53,766 nt of DNA. Origin: a virus. This document shows positions 25,113-35,234 of this stretch, in pieces. The notes under the pieces are model-generated. The model was not told the DNA's origin. It did not search any database and worked only from the letters and a program-made list of their open reading frames with translations. Made by a program: the position numbers and the translations under genes. Within the stretch, counting starts at the first letter, position 1, and every line of letters begins with the position of its first letter. Where the stretch lies: positions 1 through 53,766 of IMG/VR virus record IMGVR_UViG_3300045125_000094, one strand, 5' to 3'.

Positions 25113-26472
25113 AGCGGTAAACATCCTGACAAAGTCGCGGACAGAGCCGGCGTGGTTTCTGACCGAAGTCCTTGGCGTGCCGTACATCACACCGCAGCAA
25201 CAGGAAGTAATCGACAGCGTCGCGCGGAATCGTCGAACAGCGGTCACGGCGGGCAACGGCGTCGGCAAGACGTGGCTGGCGGCGAGGCTGGCGCTCTGGT
25301 TCCTCTACACGAACCCGGGGGCGAAGGTGGTGACGACCGCGCCGACGTGGTTCCAGTGTCGAGAACCTGCTGTGGCGGGAACTAAGGATCGCGCACAAGA
25401 ACGCGAGGTTCCAGCTTGGCGGCACTCCAAATCTGACATCGCTCAATCTCTCGGAAGAGTGGTTCGCGGTAGGACTGTCGACGAACGATCCGACACGGTT
25501 TCAAGGGACGCACGCTCCGCGGGTAATGGTCGTCTTTGACGAGGCGACAGGGGTGGCGCCTGGGATCTGGCAGGCGGCCGAAGGTTTGGCGGTCGGGCCT
25601 GACGACCGGTTCTTCGCGGTCGGAAATCCGACAGATCCGACGAGCGAGTTCAAGCGAAAAGACGACAGCGGACTCTGGCCGGTGATCCGGCTGTCCTGCG
25701 AGCAGCACCCGAATGTCACCGAGGGGCGGGTAATCGTGCCGGGCGCGGTGACGCGTGAATGGTGCGAAGAGCGATTGCAGGAGTACGGCGGCAGGGATAC
25801 CGCGCTTTATCGCGCCCGGGTGCTCGGACTGTGGCCGGAGGAGGGGACGACGTTCTGATTCCGCTGCGCGTCGTCGAAACAGCGCAGGCGCGCTGGTCAG
25901 AGCAGATCGGCCGGGTAATCGCCATTGGCTGCGACGTCGCGAGATATGGCGCTGACGAGACTGTCATCTTCTCAATTGGCGAAAGCGGCAACGTAAGTCG
26001 GCCAACTGTGCGACACGGTCAGAACCTGATGGAGACGGCCGGGCAACTGATGGCGACCGGAGCGCCAACAATCGGCGTGGACGACAGCGGTCTGGGAGGC
26101 GGTGTCACGGATCGATTGCGAGAGCTCAATGCGCCAGTCGTGCCGTGCATTGCCGGATCAGCGGCGCGCGAAGATCGCAAGTTCGTCAACTCACGAGCGG
26201 AAATGTGGTGGGCGCTGCGTGAGGCGCTGACAGCTGGCGACATTGCGCTGCCTGACGATCGGCGACTCGCGGCGGATCTGACGAATGTGAAGTTTAGCTA
26301 TGACAGCAGGGGGAGAATCAAACTTGAAAGCAAGGACGAGATCAAGAAGCGCCTCGGGCGATCACCGGATAGGGGTGACGCGCTCGCCATAGCCAATTGG
26401 GTGCGAACCCCGCGCATCGAGTATCAGCAGGGAAGCTCCTGCGGTAAGGGAGACGATGGCACAGCTCAATGA
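25096..26472 (+). CDS. terL: Terminase large subunit
   Basis: Packaging ATPase-nuclease of about 458 residues. TAGNGVGKTW is Walker A, VMVVFDEATG Walker B, VGNPTDP coupling motif; the RNase H-like nuclease domain has CDVARYGADETV, VDDSGLGGGVTDRL and SPDRGDALAIA (acidic catalytic residues). Frame changes near 25360 (one extra base after TTCCAG restores VENLLWRELRIAHKN) and near 25855 split it. Both are best read as assembly errors because packaging needs an intact protein. Confidence 0.92.
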
Positions 26473-27729
26473 CGAACAGATCAAACAAATCCTCACTTGT
26501 TACCTGGTCGGCGGCCGGAGCATCAATTCCACAGCGAGGGCGACCGGCTTCTCGCAGCATACAGTTCAGGCGATACGTCCAGCTCTATCAGAGCGGCCAG
26601 CTGGAGCGCCTTGGTATCAGCGATCCGGGGCGCGATCCTCTCCCGGTCGAAGACAACGAAACCAATCGAGTTCTGCAACTGCGGCGAGAGCTGGCTGCTG
26701 TTCGACAGGAACGCAGCGATCTGCTGAAAGAGAAGGAGCTTCGCGACGCACTGCTGCGAATGTTTCGTTTTATTGGCGAGGCCGAAGTGTCGCCGCCGGC
26801 GTGGGTTATGCGCACGCCTCGGGCAGGGAGCCGGGCGGCCATCCCAACAGCATTTCTGAGTGATGTCCATCTGGACGAAGTGGTCTATCCGGCGCAGGTC
26901 AACTACGTGAACGCCTTCAATCGACCAAATCGCTGAAGCCCGACTGCGACGCTTCTTCGAGGGCACGATCGAGCTGGCGCAAAGCTACCTGCAAGGGCTC
27001 ACCTACGAAGGCATCGTCATGCCGCTTGGCGGTGACATCTTCAGCGGAATCATTCACGAGGAGCTGGTTGAGACAAACGCCGCGACAATCTTTGACTCTC
27101 TGCTCTACTGGTGCGAGCCAATCGCGGCCGGCATTCGCCTGCTGCGGGACGCTTTCGGGCGAGTCTTCCTGCCCTGCGTGGTCGGGAATCACGGCCGACG
27201 TCAGCGCAAGCCTCATGCCAAAAATCGCGCGCAGGACAACTTCGACTATTTCTTCTATCACCTGCTGCGAAAGACGCTGCCTGATAAGACGATCGAGTTC
27301 AAGATCAGCGACAGCGCCGATCAGTCGTACACGGTTTTCAACACGCGCTACCTGCTGACGCACGGCGACCAGTTTCGCGGTGGTAGCGGGATCGCGGGCA
27401 TGCTCTCGCCGCTGCTGATCGGCGACGCGCGCAAACGCGAACGGGAGAACGCCGTCCAGCGACCTTACGACTACCTGGTAATGGGACACTGGCATCAGCT
27501 GGCGTTCCTGCGCGGGTTGATCGTCAACGGCAGCCTGAAAGGCTACGATGAATACGCTTTTGTGAGCAACTTTCGCTTTGAGCCTCCGCGTCAGGCATTT
27601 TGGATCACTGACGCGCACCACGGCGTGACGATCACGGCTCCGATCCACGTCGCGGCCGAGGACGAGCAATATTCGGCCAACACCGGAGCACAGGCCGTAG
27701 CGGCGGGAATGGGAGCGAGCGCGCGATGA
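26456..27729 (+). CDS. HTH-calcineurin-like metallophosphoesterase
   Basis: About 420 residues with two to three frame changes (26560-26600, 26920-26940). N-terminus: HTH (LVGGRSINSTARATGFSQHT); middle: coiled coil (RRELAAVRQERSDLLKEKEL); C-terminus: calcineurin-type phosphoesterase with FLSDVHLDEVV, GGDIFSG, VGNHGR, THGDQFRGG and MGHWHQ, the full set of metal ligands. Such HTH-phosphoesterases often sit beside terminase genes in siphophages; the substrate is unknown, perhaps nucleic acid ends. Confidence 0.8.
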
Positions 27730-28133
27730 GCGAGCTGCGATTTCGCGTCTACCCTGAAGGCCGGGGATTGCACCTTGACGTGATTATCTGGCCAACGCTG
27801 ACGTCGATGAGGCGACACCTGGTCGCGAGCTATCCGCGCCGCGGAATGTCGAAGGTGCTGGCGGTGGTGCTGTGGCCGACGGATCCGGCGGATCGGCCTC
27901 GGCGCGGACACATAGCGGAAATGCACTTCAACCGGCGATACCTGGCTAGTGATATCATCGCCCACGAGGCAACCCATGCGGCTCTGGCGTGGGCACGAAG
28001 AGCAGGGATCAGTATCAGCGAGAGCGACGGCACAATCGACGCATCGCCTGACGAGGAGCGATTCTGCTACGCGCTCGGCTCGATCACTTTGCAGATCTCG
28101 GAGAAGGCGTTTGCGCCGCTTCGGCCAACTTGA
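27726..28133 (+). CDS. Small zincin-like peptidase
   Basis: 135 residues; ATG overlaps the previous stop. IIAHEATHAALAWARRAG contains HExxH, followed by an acidic segment with DEERFCYALG that could give the third ligand. Small phage proteins with this motif occur in head modules. Activity is unproven; the second zincin-like protein of the virion block. Confidence 0.65.
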   Translation: MSELRFRVYPEGRGLHLDVIIWPTLTSMRRHLVASYPRRGMSKVLAVVLWPTDPADRPRRGHIAEMHFNRRYLASDIIAHEATHAALAWARRAGISISESDGTIDASPDEERFCYALGSITLQISEKAFAPLRPT

Positions 28134-28263
28134 CGCGATTCCATTCCGCGGCGAGCAGCCGGTCGAGTACCTCGTACTGACGCTCACCCGTATGCGCTGC
28201 GATTTTGCGCAGCCGGGATAACGCTTGCTGGTTAATTTTGGTTGTGATTCGCTTATTCGTCAT
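28084..28263 (-). CDS. Antisense ribbon-helix-helix protein (moron)
   Basis: 59 residues from ATG at 28263. KRITTKINQQALSRLRKIAA, HTGERQYEVLDRLLAAEW is an RHH pattern. It opposes the surrounding structural genes and overlaps the end of the peptidase gene by 50 bp. ATG overlaps the stop of another small minus-strand frame, so the two form a pair, as in toxin-antitoxin or moron cassettes. Confidence 0.55.
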   Translation of the reverse strand: MTNKRITTKINQQALSRLRKIAAHTGERQYEVLDRLLAAEWNRVKLAEAAQTPSPRSAK

Positions 28264-28402
28264 TTTTCTCCCACTCCACTTCCCATGCTTCAGAAAATTC
28301 AGACTCAGCGAACATGTCGGCAAGCCCCTGAATGCCGCTGATCTGCGTCAGTCGTAAAACCTCGTCAGGCTCCATGCCCAGCTCAACAACACACTCTCTC
28401 AA
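28253..28402 (-). CDS. Small acidic partner of the antisense RHH gene
   Basis: A minus-strand frame encodes ECVVELGMEPDEVLRLTQIS, GIQGLADMFAESEFSEAWEV, EWEKNDE. Start is uncertain (TTG 28402 or ATG 28375; no strong ribosome site). It overlaps the RHH start by 11 bp. Acidic, helical, no known family. Confidence 0.35.
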   Translation of the reverse strand: MRECVVELGMEPDEVLRLTQISGIQGLADMFAESEFSEAWEVEWEKNDE

Positions 28403-28461
28403 AATAAAATTCGCGTTCGCGCTATCGTTACATCGTGCATGAGGAATCCTTTCAATGGGCT

Positions 28462-28485
28462 GGGAGCCGGCGCTCCCCGATTTTT
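28462..28485 (+). terminator. Possible terminator before portal gene
   Basis: GGGAGC, loop CGGC, GCTCCC then CGA and five T, only 9 bp before the portal ATG. A weak 6-bp stem; it may limit read-through into the portal gene or simply be a stem near its ribosome site. Confidence 0.4.
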
Positions 28486-28493
28486 GAGAGACG

Positions 28494-29915
28494 ATGAGCG
28501 AAAGCGATAAGAACAGTCCGGCATATCACAACGGCGCGCACGATGCGATGGAAGGCGCGTGGGATCTGATGGAGCATGTTTGCGCTGGCACAATCGCGGT
28601 GCGACAGCAGGGCCGCGTTTACCTGCCAATGGAGCCAGCCGAGGACGTGCGCGAGTATGAGCAGCGACTGCGACGCGCTCTTTTCTTCAACGCGACAGAG
28701 CGTACGCTCAACGCACTGGTCGGCATGGTCTTTCGCAAAGAGCCAAAGCTGTCAGCCGATGTTTTGCCGCCGGTAGTGGCACTCTGGGAGAATATCGATA
28801 ACGCGGGAACCCACGGCGCGGTCTTCGCCAAAGAAGCGTTCGCCAGCGCAATGAAGTACGGTCACGGGCTGATCTATGTTGACATGCCGCCGCCGCTGCC
28901 GCCCGGCTCAACTCTGGCGGACGAGCGTGCGGTTAATCGTCGACCGTACTGGGTCTTCTACGAGGCGGACCAGATCATCAACTGGCGCTACGAGACTGTC
29001 AACGGACAGTCAGTGCTGACGCTACTGGTACTCGAAGAGGAGACAACCGAGCCGGACGGCGAGTATGGCGGGTCGGAGGTCTGCCGGTATCGAGTGCTGC
29101 GGCCGGGATCGTGGCAGATCTATCGCGAGTACAAGTCAATCAGCGGCAAGATCGAGTACCTGCTCGAAGCCGAAGGGACGACGATACTGCCCATGATTCC
29201 TGTCGCACCGATCTACACGCGCCGCACGGGTAATCTGACGAGCAAGCCGTTTCTTCTGGATCTCGCGCTGCTCAACCTGACGCACTATCAGAAATATTCC
29301 GACTACTCGACCTATCTGCATATCGCGTCTCGGCCGGTCCTGTGGTTTCGCGGGCGGAATCAGGCGAAAGCGCTGGAGCCGATCGGGCCTTACACGTTCT
29401 TCGACGTGGATCAGGAAGGCGGCCACGTTGCCTTCGCGGAGACGACAGGCGCGGCGCTGGGCGCGGCGCGTACCGACCTCGAAGACCTGAAGACGCAAAT
29501 GGCGATCCTTGGCCTGTCGTTGCTGGCAGGGCCGTCACCTCAGCCCACGACCGCGACGGAGCAGATGATCTCTCGCGTGCAGTCGGACAGCGATCTGGCG
29601 ACAGCGGCGCGCTCGCTCAAGGACGCGCTGGAGCAGTGTTTTTATTTGACAGCGCTCTACCTGGGACTTGATAGCGGAGGATCGATCGAGCTGGAGTCAA
29701 TGTCTGACGGACTCTTTCTTCAGCCGGCGGATCTGCAAGCCTACAGCGCGATGGTCGCCAACGGTCAGCTGTCGCTGGAGACAATGTGGGCCGTGCTGGA
29801 GCGCGCCGGGCGACTGCCGGAGGACTTCGACGCCGAGATCGAGGCGCAGCGCATCTCGGAGCGTCAAACGAACCTCGGAGACGCGCTGCTGACGGCGTTC
29901 GACAAGGGGCAGTGA
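28494..29915 (+). CDS. Portal protein, DUF4055 type
   Basis: 473 residues, intact. NALVGMVFRKEP, KYGHGLIYVDMPP, RRPYWVFYEADQIINWRYE, LDLALLNLTHYQKYSDYSTY, then FDVDQEGGHVAFAETTGAAL and a C-terminal helical region follow the DUF4055 portal family. The portal is the dodecameric DNA channel at the capsid vertex. Next genes are scaffold and coat, the usual order. Confidence 0.88.
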   Translation: MSESDKNSPAYHNGAHDAMEGAWDLMEHVCAGTIAVRQQGRVYLPMEPAEDVREYEQRLRRALFFNATERTLNALVGMVFRKEPKLSADVLPPVVALWENIDNAGTHGAVFAKEAFASAMKYGHGLIYVDMPPPLPPGSTLADERAVNRRPYWVFYEADQIINWRYETVNGQSVLTLLVLEEETTEPDGEYGGSEVCRYRVLRPGSWQIYREYKSISGKIEYLLEAEGTTILPMIPVAPIYTRRTGNLTSKPFLLDLALLNLTHYQKYSDYSTYLHIASRPVLWFRGRNQAKALEPIGPYTFFDVDQEGGHVAFAETTGAALGAARTDLEDLKTQMAILGLSLLAGPSPQPTTATEQMISRVQSDSDLATAARSLKDALEQCFYLTALYLGLDSGGSIELESMSDGLFLQPADLQAYSAMVANGQLSLETMWAVLERAGRLPEDFDAEIEAQRISERQTNLGDALLTAFDKGQ

Positions 29916-29985
29916 AAATAAAATCGTGATATCGCCTATTCTGCATACGTACCGGGGGAACCGGGAATAACAACATCCGGGAGGG

Positions 29986-30795
29986 ATGATGCCAATAGAA
30001 CAGATCTTTGAGACGAGAGACGACGCGCCGGAGTTTCTGAGAGCCGCGCTGCTGGAGAAAGACGGGAAGTTTGTCTTTGCAGCCGAGACGGCACAGGAGA
30101 TCGGCGGACTCAAGAAAGCGCTCGACACTGAGCGTAAGCAGCGAGCGGAGGCCGAGAAGACGCTGAAGCAGTTTGAAGGCGTCGACCCTGAGAAGTACGC
30201 GGAGCTGATGAAGTCCCAGGAAGACGCGGCGGCACAGAAGCTGCGAGACTCGGGCGACTGGACGGCACGCGAGGCACAGCTGAGAGCGCAGCTTGAAGCG
30301 GATCTCAGGAAGCGCGAGACGCACTACACGGCCGAAGTGAACAGTCGCGATGCCCGGCTGGCGTTGATGCAGACGGCGCTCAACGGCGCGCTCATCAACT
30401 CGGAGGCGGTGGCCGCGATCACAGCCGCGAAGGGCGAGCCGGCGCTGCTGCTGCCGCACGTATTGCGGCAGACACGGATTACGGAGGAGGACGGGCAGTT
30501 TCGGGTGGAGGTGGTTGACGCGCAGGGACAGCCGCGCATCGCCGACATCAAGGGAACGCCTTTCTCGATCAAAAACCTGATCGAGGAGATGAAAGCCGAT
30601 CCGATTTACGGACGAGCATTTGAGGCGACTGGCGCGGGAGGCTCCGGGGCGCAAAACGGCAACAAGGCTGCCGGTAACGGCAAGAGCATTTCACGCGCCG
30701 CTTTTGATGCAATGGACCCTGCTGCGAGAGATGCAGCACATCAGGAGTGGCGGCAAAATTCACGATTAGGAGATGAATTATGGCCAATACTCTGA
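29986..30795 (+). CDS. Scaffolding protein
   Basis: About 269 residues from ATG 29986, after GGGAGGGATG. Helical and highly charged (IGGLKKALDTERKQRAEAEK, LRAQLEADLRKRETHYTAEV), with a flexible C-terminus rich in Gly/Asn/Ala. Position between portal and coat and the coiled-coil composition fit a capsid assembly scaffold. It overlaps the coat start by 16 bp. Confidence 0.8.
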   Translation: MMPIEQIFETRDDAPEFLRAALLEKDGKFVFAAETAQEIGGLKKALDTERKQRAEAEKTLKQFEGVDPEKYAELMKSQEDAAAQKLRDSGDWTAREAQLRAQLEADLRKRETHYTAEVNSRDARLALMQTALNGALINSEAVAAITAAKGEPALLLPHVLRQTRITEEDGQFRVEVVDAQGQPRIADIKGTPFSIKNLIEEMKADPIYGRAFEATGAGGSGAQNGNKAAGNGKSISRAAFDAMDPAARDAAHQEWRQNSRLGDELWPIL

Positions 30796-31946
30796 CCTCA
30801 GTCATCCCGGTAATCTACGAGGCGGCGGATATCGTCTCCCGTGAGCTTACCGGATTTATTCCCGCGGTATTCCGCAACTCGACCGCCGAGCGTGCGGCTC
30901 TCAATCAGACCGTCACCTACCCGATCGTTCCGACGATGGCGGCGGCGGACATCACTCCGGCGGCTACGTCTTCGGCCGGCACCGACATTACTGTCGGCAG
31001 CGGCTCGATGACGATCAGCAAGTCGCGCAAGGTCTCGTTCAACTGGACGGGTGAGGAGCAGACGGCGCTTGGCAATGGCGACCGTCCGCAAATTGCCAAC
31101 ATTCTGCGCGACCAGTTCGCTCAGGCGATGCGCACTCTCGTCAACGAGATCGAGGCAGATCTCTGGCGCGAGGCCTATCGCGGCTCTTCGCGTGCCTACG
31201 GTACGGCCGGAACCGCGCCATTCGGGACAGCGGCCGATCTCAGCGACTTCGCCGGCGTGCGTCAGATCCTCGACGACAACGGCGCTCCGCAGACCGATCT
31301 GCACCTTGTGATTGGGCTCGGCGGCGATGGCCAACCTGCGCGGCAAGCAGAGCGTGCTCTTCAAGGTCAACGAGGCCGGCACGGCTGACTTCCTGCGGAT
31401 GGGTACTGATCGGCGAGGTGATGGGTCTCGCGATTCACAACAGCTACCCGATCGCCGTTCACACGAAGGGCGGGGGCACGAGCTACCAGCTCAACCTCGG
31501 TGCAGGCTACGCCGTCGGCTCCACCTCGTTCGCGCTCGATACCGGAAGCGGAACGATCCTCGCTGGTGACATCCTGACCAACTCACAGGCTAGGTCGTGA
31601 CGCCAATAAGTATGTCGTCAACACGGCGCTTACTGGCGGGTCGGTTGTGATTGGCGCGCCGGGCAATCGAGTCGCGTGGGTCGACAACGACACCGTGGCG
31701 GTCGGCAACAGCTACACGCCGAACGTCGCCTTTCACCGTAACGCTGTCCACCTGATCACTCGCGCTCCGGCGATGCCGGCGGGCGGTGACAGCGCGGTCG
31801 ACGTGACTGAGATTACCGATCCGACGAGCAACCTCACCTTCCAGGTGGCGGTGTACCGTCAGTATCGGCAGATCAGCTACGAGGTCGGCGCTGCGTGGGG
31901 CGTCAAGGCGGTCAAGTCGGCGCACATCGCAACTCTCATCGGATAA
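30780..31946 (+). CDS. Major capsid protein, P22-coat-like
   Basis: About 388 residues assembled from frames broken near 31310, 31400 and 31595. ANTLTSVIPVIYEAADIVSR, VFRNSTAERAALNQTVTYPI, SKSRKVSFNWTGEEQTALGN, then AAMANLRGKQSVLFKVNE, GEVMGLAIHNSYPIAVHTKG, VAFHRNAVHLITRAPAMPAG and YEVGAAWGVKAVKSAHIATL. The pattern is that of P22 coat/HK97-fold coat proteins. At 31310 removing one G from GGGCTC restores the frame. Confidence 0.88.
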
Positions 31947-31949
31947 TCA

Positions 31950-32162
31950 ATGAAGCTGATCACGATCTTCAGGGAAGAGCCCGTCCACCCGGGCGGGCCT
32001 TCCACGATGGACATTCAGGAGCAGGATCTGGACGAGTTTCTCGCTCTCGGCTGGCGGGTGCAATCGACACCCGACGGCTGGGAGACTGAGATGTCGCCGG
32101 ACGAAACAGGAGACGATATGGGCATGAAGCCAAAACCGAAGCCGCGCAAACCGAAGTACTGA
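31950..32162 (+). CDS. Small head-module protein
   Basis: 70 residues (MKLITIFREEPVHPGG, EQDLDEFLALGWRVQS) with an acidic middle and a Lys/Pro tail (KPKPKPRKPKY). Small proteins of this type often follow coat genes. Function unknown. Confidence 0.6.
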   Translation: MKLITIFREEPVHPGGPSTMDIQEQDLDEFLALGWRVQSTPDGWETEMSPDETGDDMGMKPKPKPRKPKY

Positions 32163-32176
32163 CGCGAGGAGGCTAA

Positions 32177-32719
32177 ATGGCGATCGACGCGAGCAGCCTG
32201 ATCACGACCGTTGGCGGCGCTACCAGCAACAGCTATGTGACGTTGCAGGAGTTTGTCGACTACGCCGATCTGCGCCTGCACGTCGAAGAGTATCGCGTCG
32301 CCAATGCTGACGATCGAATCCGGGCTCTGGTGATGGCGGCGAAGCGCCTCAATCGCGAGAACTGGCTCGGGACACCGGTGTCGACGACGCAGGCTCTGGC
32401 GTGGCCTCGCTACGAGGTGCGCAAGCCTGATTACGTCCGCACCTACGGCTCGATCACAACCAGCGCGAATTACCAGTACTTCAACGACTTTTACCCGACA
32501 GACGAGATTCCTGTGATCATCAAAGAGGCGCAGTACGAGCTTGCTCTGGCGTATCTCAATGGCTTTGGGGCGGACAACGAACGAGGCATCGACCAGTTTC
32601 AGGCTGACGGGGTCTCGGTGAAGTTCAGTCCCAGGAGCGCGCAGAACGACCTGCTGCCGTCTCAGGTATCGCAGCTTATTGCGCCGCTGGTGCGAGGAAA
32701 CAGGCTGGTGCGCGGATGA
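32177..32719 (+). CDS. Head-tail connector (DnaT-like/gp6-type)
   Basis: 180 residues. YVTLQEFVDYADLRL, IRALVMAAKRLNRENWLGTP, ALAWPRYEV, EIPVIIKEAQYELALAYLNG, VSVKFSPR match the DnaT-like connector proteins placed after phage coat genes, which form the adaptor ring below the portal. Overlaps the next gene by 4 bp. Confidence 0.78.
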   Translation: MAIDASSLITTVGGATSNSYVTLQEFVDYADLRLHVEEYRVANADDRIRALVMAAKRLNRENWLGTPVSTTQALAWPRYEVRKPDYVRTYGSITTSANYQYFNDFYPTDEIPVIIKEAQYELALAYLNGFGADNERGIDQFQADGVSVKFSPRSAQNDLLPSQVSQLIAPLVRGNRLVRG

Positions 32720-33093
32720 GATCCTTGCTTGATGTGCGTACGCTGAATCAAATGCGTCGGACATTGTACGGACAATCAGCCTCGCTGACGTTCTACAAAA
32801 TGACTCCGGCGACAGGCGAAACGCCGGTGCTGGAGTTGACGAGCGGCTGGCACGCGCAGCGCAATGACCGCAAGTCGAGCGCGGCACGGGCGCTCACGAT
32901 CTGGGTAGCGTCAGCGGCGACCGAGGCGGATCTGGACTCGGATCTGCACACCGGAGCAAAGGTGACGATCATCTGCGGCGGACGCACGCAGTCTTATCGC
33001 ATCAACGGCATTCTGCCAATGGCGCAAATCGGCGCAGGGTGGGTGCTCGAATGCGACCCGGCGGAGACCAGTACGGATCCTGACAATGGCTGA
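32716..33093 (+). CDS. Head-closure/stopper candidate
   Basis: 125 residues, beta-rich (ASLTFYKMTPATGETPVLEL, AKVTIICGGRTQSYRINGIL). Position between the adaptor and the gp10-like neck protein suggests the head-closure protein. Sequence alone does not decide. Confidence 0.5.
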   Translation: MRSLLDVRTLNQMRRTLYGQSASLTFYKMTPATGETPVLELTSGWHAQRNDRKSSAARALTIWVASAATEADLDSDLHTGAKVTIICGGRTQSYRINGILPMAQIGAGWVLECDPAETSTDPDNG

Positions 33094-33496
33094 CAATACT
33101 CTGACAATCGACGTTGAAGTGGATCCCGGGCTGGTCGAGACAGTCACAGGGCAGGTGTCACCGATTCTGCAACGGCTGGTGATCGGCATTGTGCAGCATG
33201 CGAAGCTGGCAATGGCGCAGCCTAAAACAGGGCGCGCATACAGAGTAGGGCGCAATCGGATCCATATAGCGTCAGCCCCGGGAGAGGCGCCGGCAGTGGA
33301 TACAGGCTTTCTCACCAACTCGATCAATTGGCAGATCGTTGACCCGCTCAATGCGCAGGTGACGATCGCGGCCGAGTACGCGCCATATCTGGAGTTCGGG
33401 ACAAGGCGAATGTTGCGCCGGCCTTACGTTGAGCCGGCGATCAACGACTCGCTGAGACGCAATGGCATTCTGGCGAACGTGAGGGTGACGCGATGA
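33086..33496 (+). CDS. Neck protein, HK97 gp10-like
   Basis: 136 residues. Helix (LQRLVIGIVQHAKLAMAQPK), then APGEAPAVDTGFLTNSINWQ and EYAPYLEFGTRRMLRRPYVE: the VDTG-L and E-YAPYLE-GT-R--RP-- signature of HK97-gp10/tail-completion proteins. Overlaps both neighbours. Confidence 0.82.
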   Translation: MADNTLTIDVEVDPGLVETVTGQVSPILQRLVIGIVQHAKLAMAQPKTGRAYRVGRNRIHIASAPGEAPAVDTGFLTNSINWQIVDPLNAQVTIAAEYAPYLEFGTRRMLRRPYVEPAINDSLRRNGILANVRVTR

Positions 33497-33948
33497 CCTA
33501 CACCGACGCGCAGGTGCGCACGGCCATCGAGACAGTCATACAGACGGCGGCTCCGCTGGCGGTGGTCTATCCGTGGTGGGTGCTTGGCGCGAAACAGGAC
33601 ATCTGGCCGGGCCTCGTCAGATCCGCCTCGGACGGCAATCGCGCTCACGGCTATGTCTTCACCCGGTCGCGAGACGAGGGTATCGAGAAGGCTATGCGCT
33701 GTGTCGATCATTTGTGGACGTACGATCTGATGGGCTTCCACTACTACTCGACCGGCACGAAGGCAGCCAACACGGACCTGACGTTCAATGCCGAGCTGGA
33801 CGCGATCGCTGCCGCTTTTGACGATGTCGCATCACTGCCGGCCGCGCTCAAACGACGCCAGCCGCTGCAATGGAACGTCGATCTTAATGTTTACGGGGGC
33901 GAACTACTGCATTTCGCCGTCGGCTCACTCACGATTGAAGCGTGTTAG
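33493..33948 (+). CDS. Tail terminator candidate
   Basis: 151 residues; overlaps the previous gene by 4 bp. Alpha/beta pattern (VRTAIETVIQTAAPLAVVYP, TFNAELDAIAAAFDDVASLP, HFAVGSLTIEAC) and position before the tube protein fit a lambda gpU-type tail terminator. Confidence 0.6.
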   Translation: MTYTDAQVRTAIETVIQTAAPLAVVYPWWVLGAKQDIWPGLVRSASDGNRAHGYVFTRSRDEGIEKAMRCVDHLWTYDLMGFHYYSTGTKAANTDLTFNAELDAIAAAFDDVASLPAALKRRQPLQWNVDLNVYGGELLHFAVGSLTIEAC

Positions 33949-33958
33949 GAGGTGATCA

Positions 33959-35035
33959 ATGCCGCAGTATCTGATAAATGACGTCGCCCTCTACGTCAGC
34001 AAAACCAAAGAGGAAGCTACAACGCCGCCATCACGGGCGGCTCGAACTACGCGAAGATTCGCACGCAGCAGCCGGCCTACGTGTTGCCACAAATCGAGTT
34101 TATCAACGACGCCGGAGTGCCGGGCAACGGTCACGAGTTCGCGACTACCTGGTGCGAGACATATCTGTCGCAACCGGCGTTCAGCTTCAGCGATGATATT
34201 AACTTCGGCATTGCGGGCCGACTGGCGCTGCGAGCTCTGGGCGGGTCAGTGACGACGGCGCAGCAGGGTGGCACGACCGCCTACAAACACTCGTGCAATA
34301 TGCTCCCCGTTGCCAGTGGTCGCCAGCTGCCATCGTTCGCGATGGCTGCCGAGCTGGGCGGGGCGAGCTACCTGATGAACGGTATGGTGGTCGAGCGGTT
34401 CCGCATCAGTCAGAATCGCGCGGATCGGCCTCAGTACTCCGCCGACATTGTCGGCTCAGGCAAGTTCACGACACCGCACGGGCTGACCTCGCTGCCGTCG
34501 TCAATGGATCTCGCCAGCTGCCTCAACGGCAACGCGAGCGAGGTCTACTGGACGAGACTCCAGCGGGACGACGACCTTTTCCGGCGCGAGCTGCACGCTT
34601 CGGTCGTGGTTTGTCGAGGTCTCGAACAACCTGCGACTCAACGACCGCTGTCCGGGTGACAGCACTCAGGCGCTGACCTACAACTCGACAACGACCAACC
34701 CTGCCTACGTCGGCAAGATCCTGCGCGGCAATCGCGTCGTGACAGCGCAGATTCAGATTCTGCTCGACTCGACCGTGGTGCCGTGGGAGCGCTACGTCAC
34801 CGGACAGGAGTTGACGAGCGTGACATTCAAGGCGCAGAGCAGCGCCGAGGCCGGCACGGCCTACAAGTACACTGTCAACTACATCATCCCGAAGGCGCGG
34901 ATTCAGTCGGTCGAGCCGGCGGAGAACGACGGCGACGCGGCGCTGACGATTAATCTCGTGGGAATGTACGACAGCGTCAGTGGCGGCGCTCTCAAGGCCG
35001 AGGTCATCAATCAGGAGACGACGGCTTATGCCTAA
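33959..35035 (+). CDS. Major tail (tube) protein
   Basis: About 355 residues in three frame pieces (breaks near 34015-34035 and 34560-34600). PQYLINDVALYVSKTKEEA, PAYVLPQIEFINDAGVPGNG, FGIAGRLALRALGGSVTTAQ, AYKHSCNMLPVASGRQLPSF, then VTAQIQILLDSTVVPWERYV and VGMYDSVSGGALKAEVINQE. Beta-rich, located between tail terminator and tail chaperones, as tube proteins are. Confidence 0.75.
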
Positions 35036-35234
35036 ACGTGATTTCACCGAGGAGCCAACAGTCGAGGTCACGCCGGGCGCGAAGCCCGACTTCGACTTCA
35101 CGATCGAGGTTGAGGTGATGGACTCGCTGACACGTGAGGCCTATTACCGGGTGCAGCGGATCGCGATCCTGCGCGGCGACGCGTCGCTTCTTCCTGACGG
35201 CAAAACGATGAGTCGTGAGGAGGTCGGGCGATGA
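35028..35234 (+). CDS. Small tail-module protein
   Basis: 68 residues from ATG at 35028, overlapping the tube stop by 8 bp. Acidic, beta then helix (FDFTIEVEVMDSLTREAYYR, VQRIAILRGDASLLPDGKT). Function unknown. Confidence 0.6.
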   Translation: MPKRDFTEEPTVEVTPGAKPDFDFTIEVEVMDSLTREAYYRVQRIAILRGDASLLPDGKTMSREEVGR

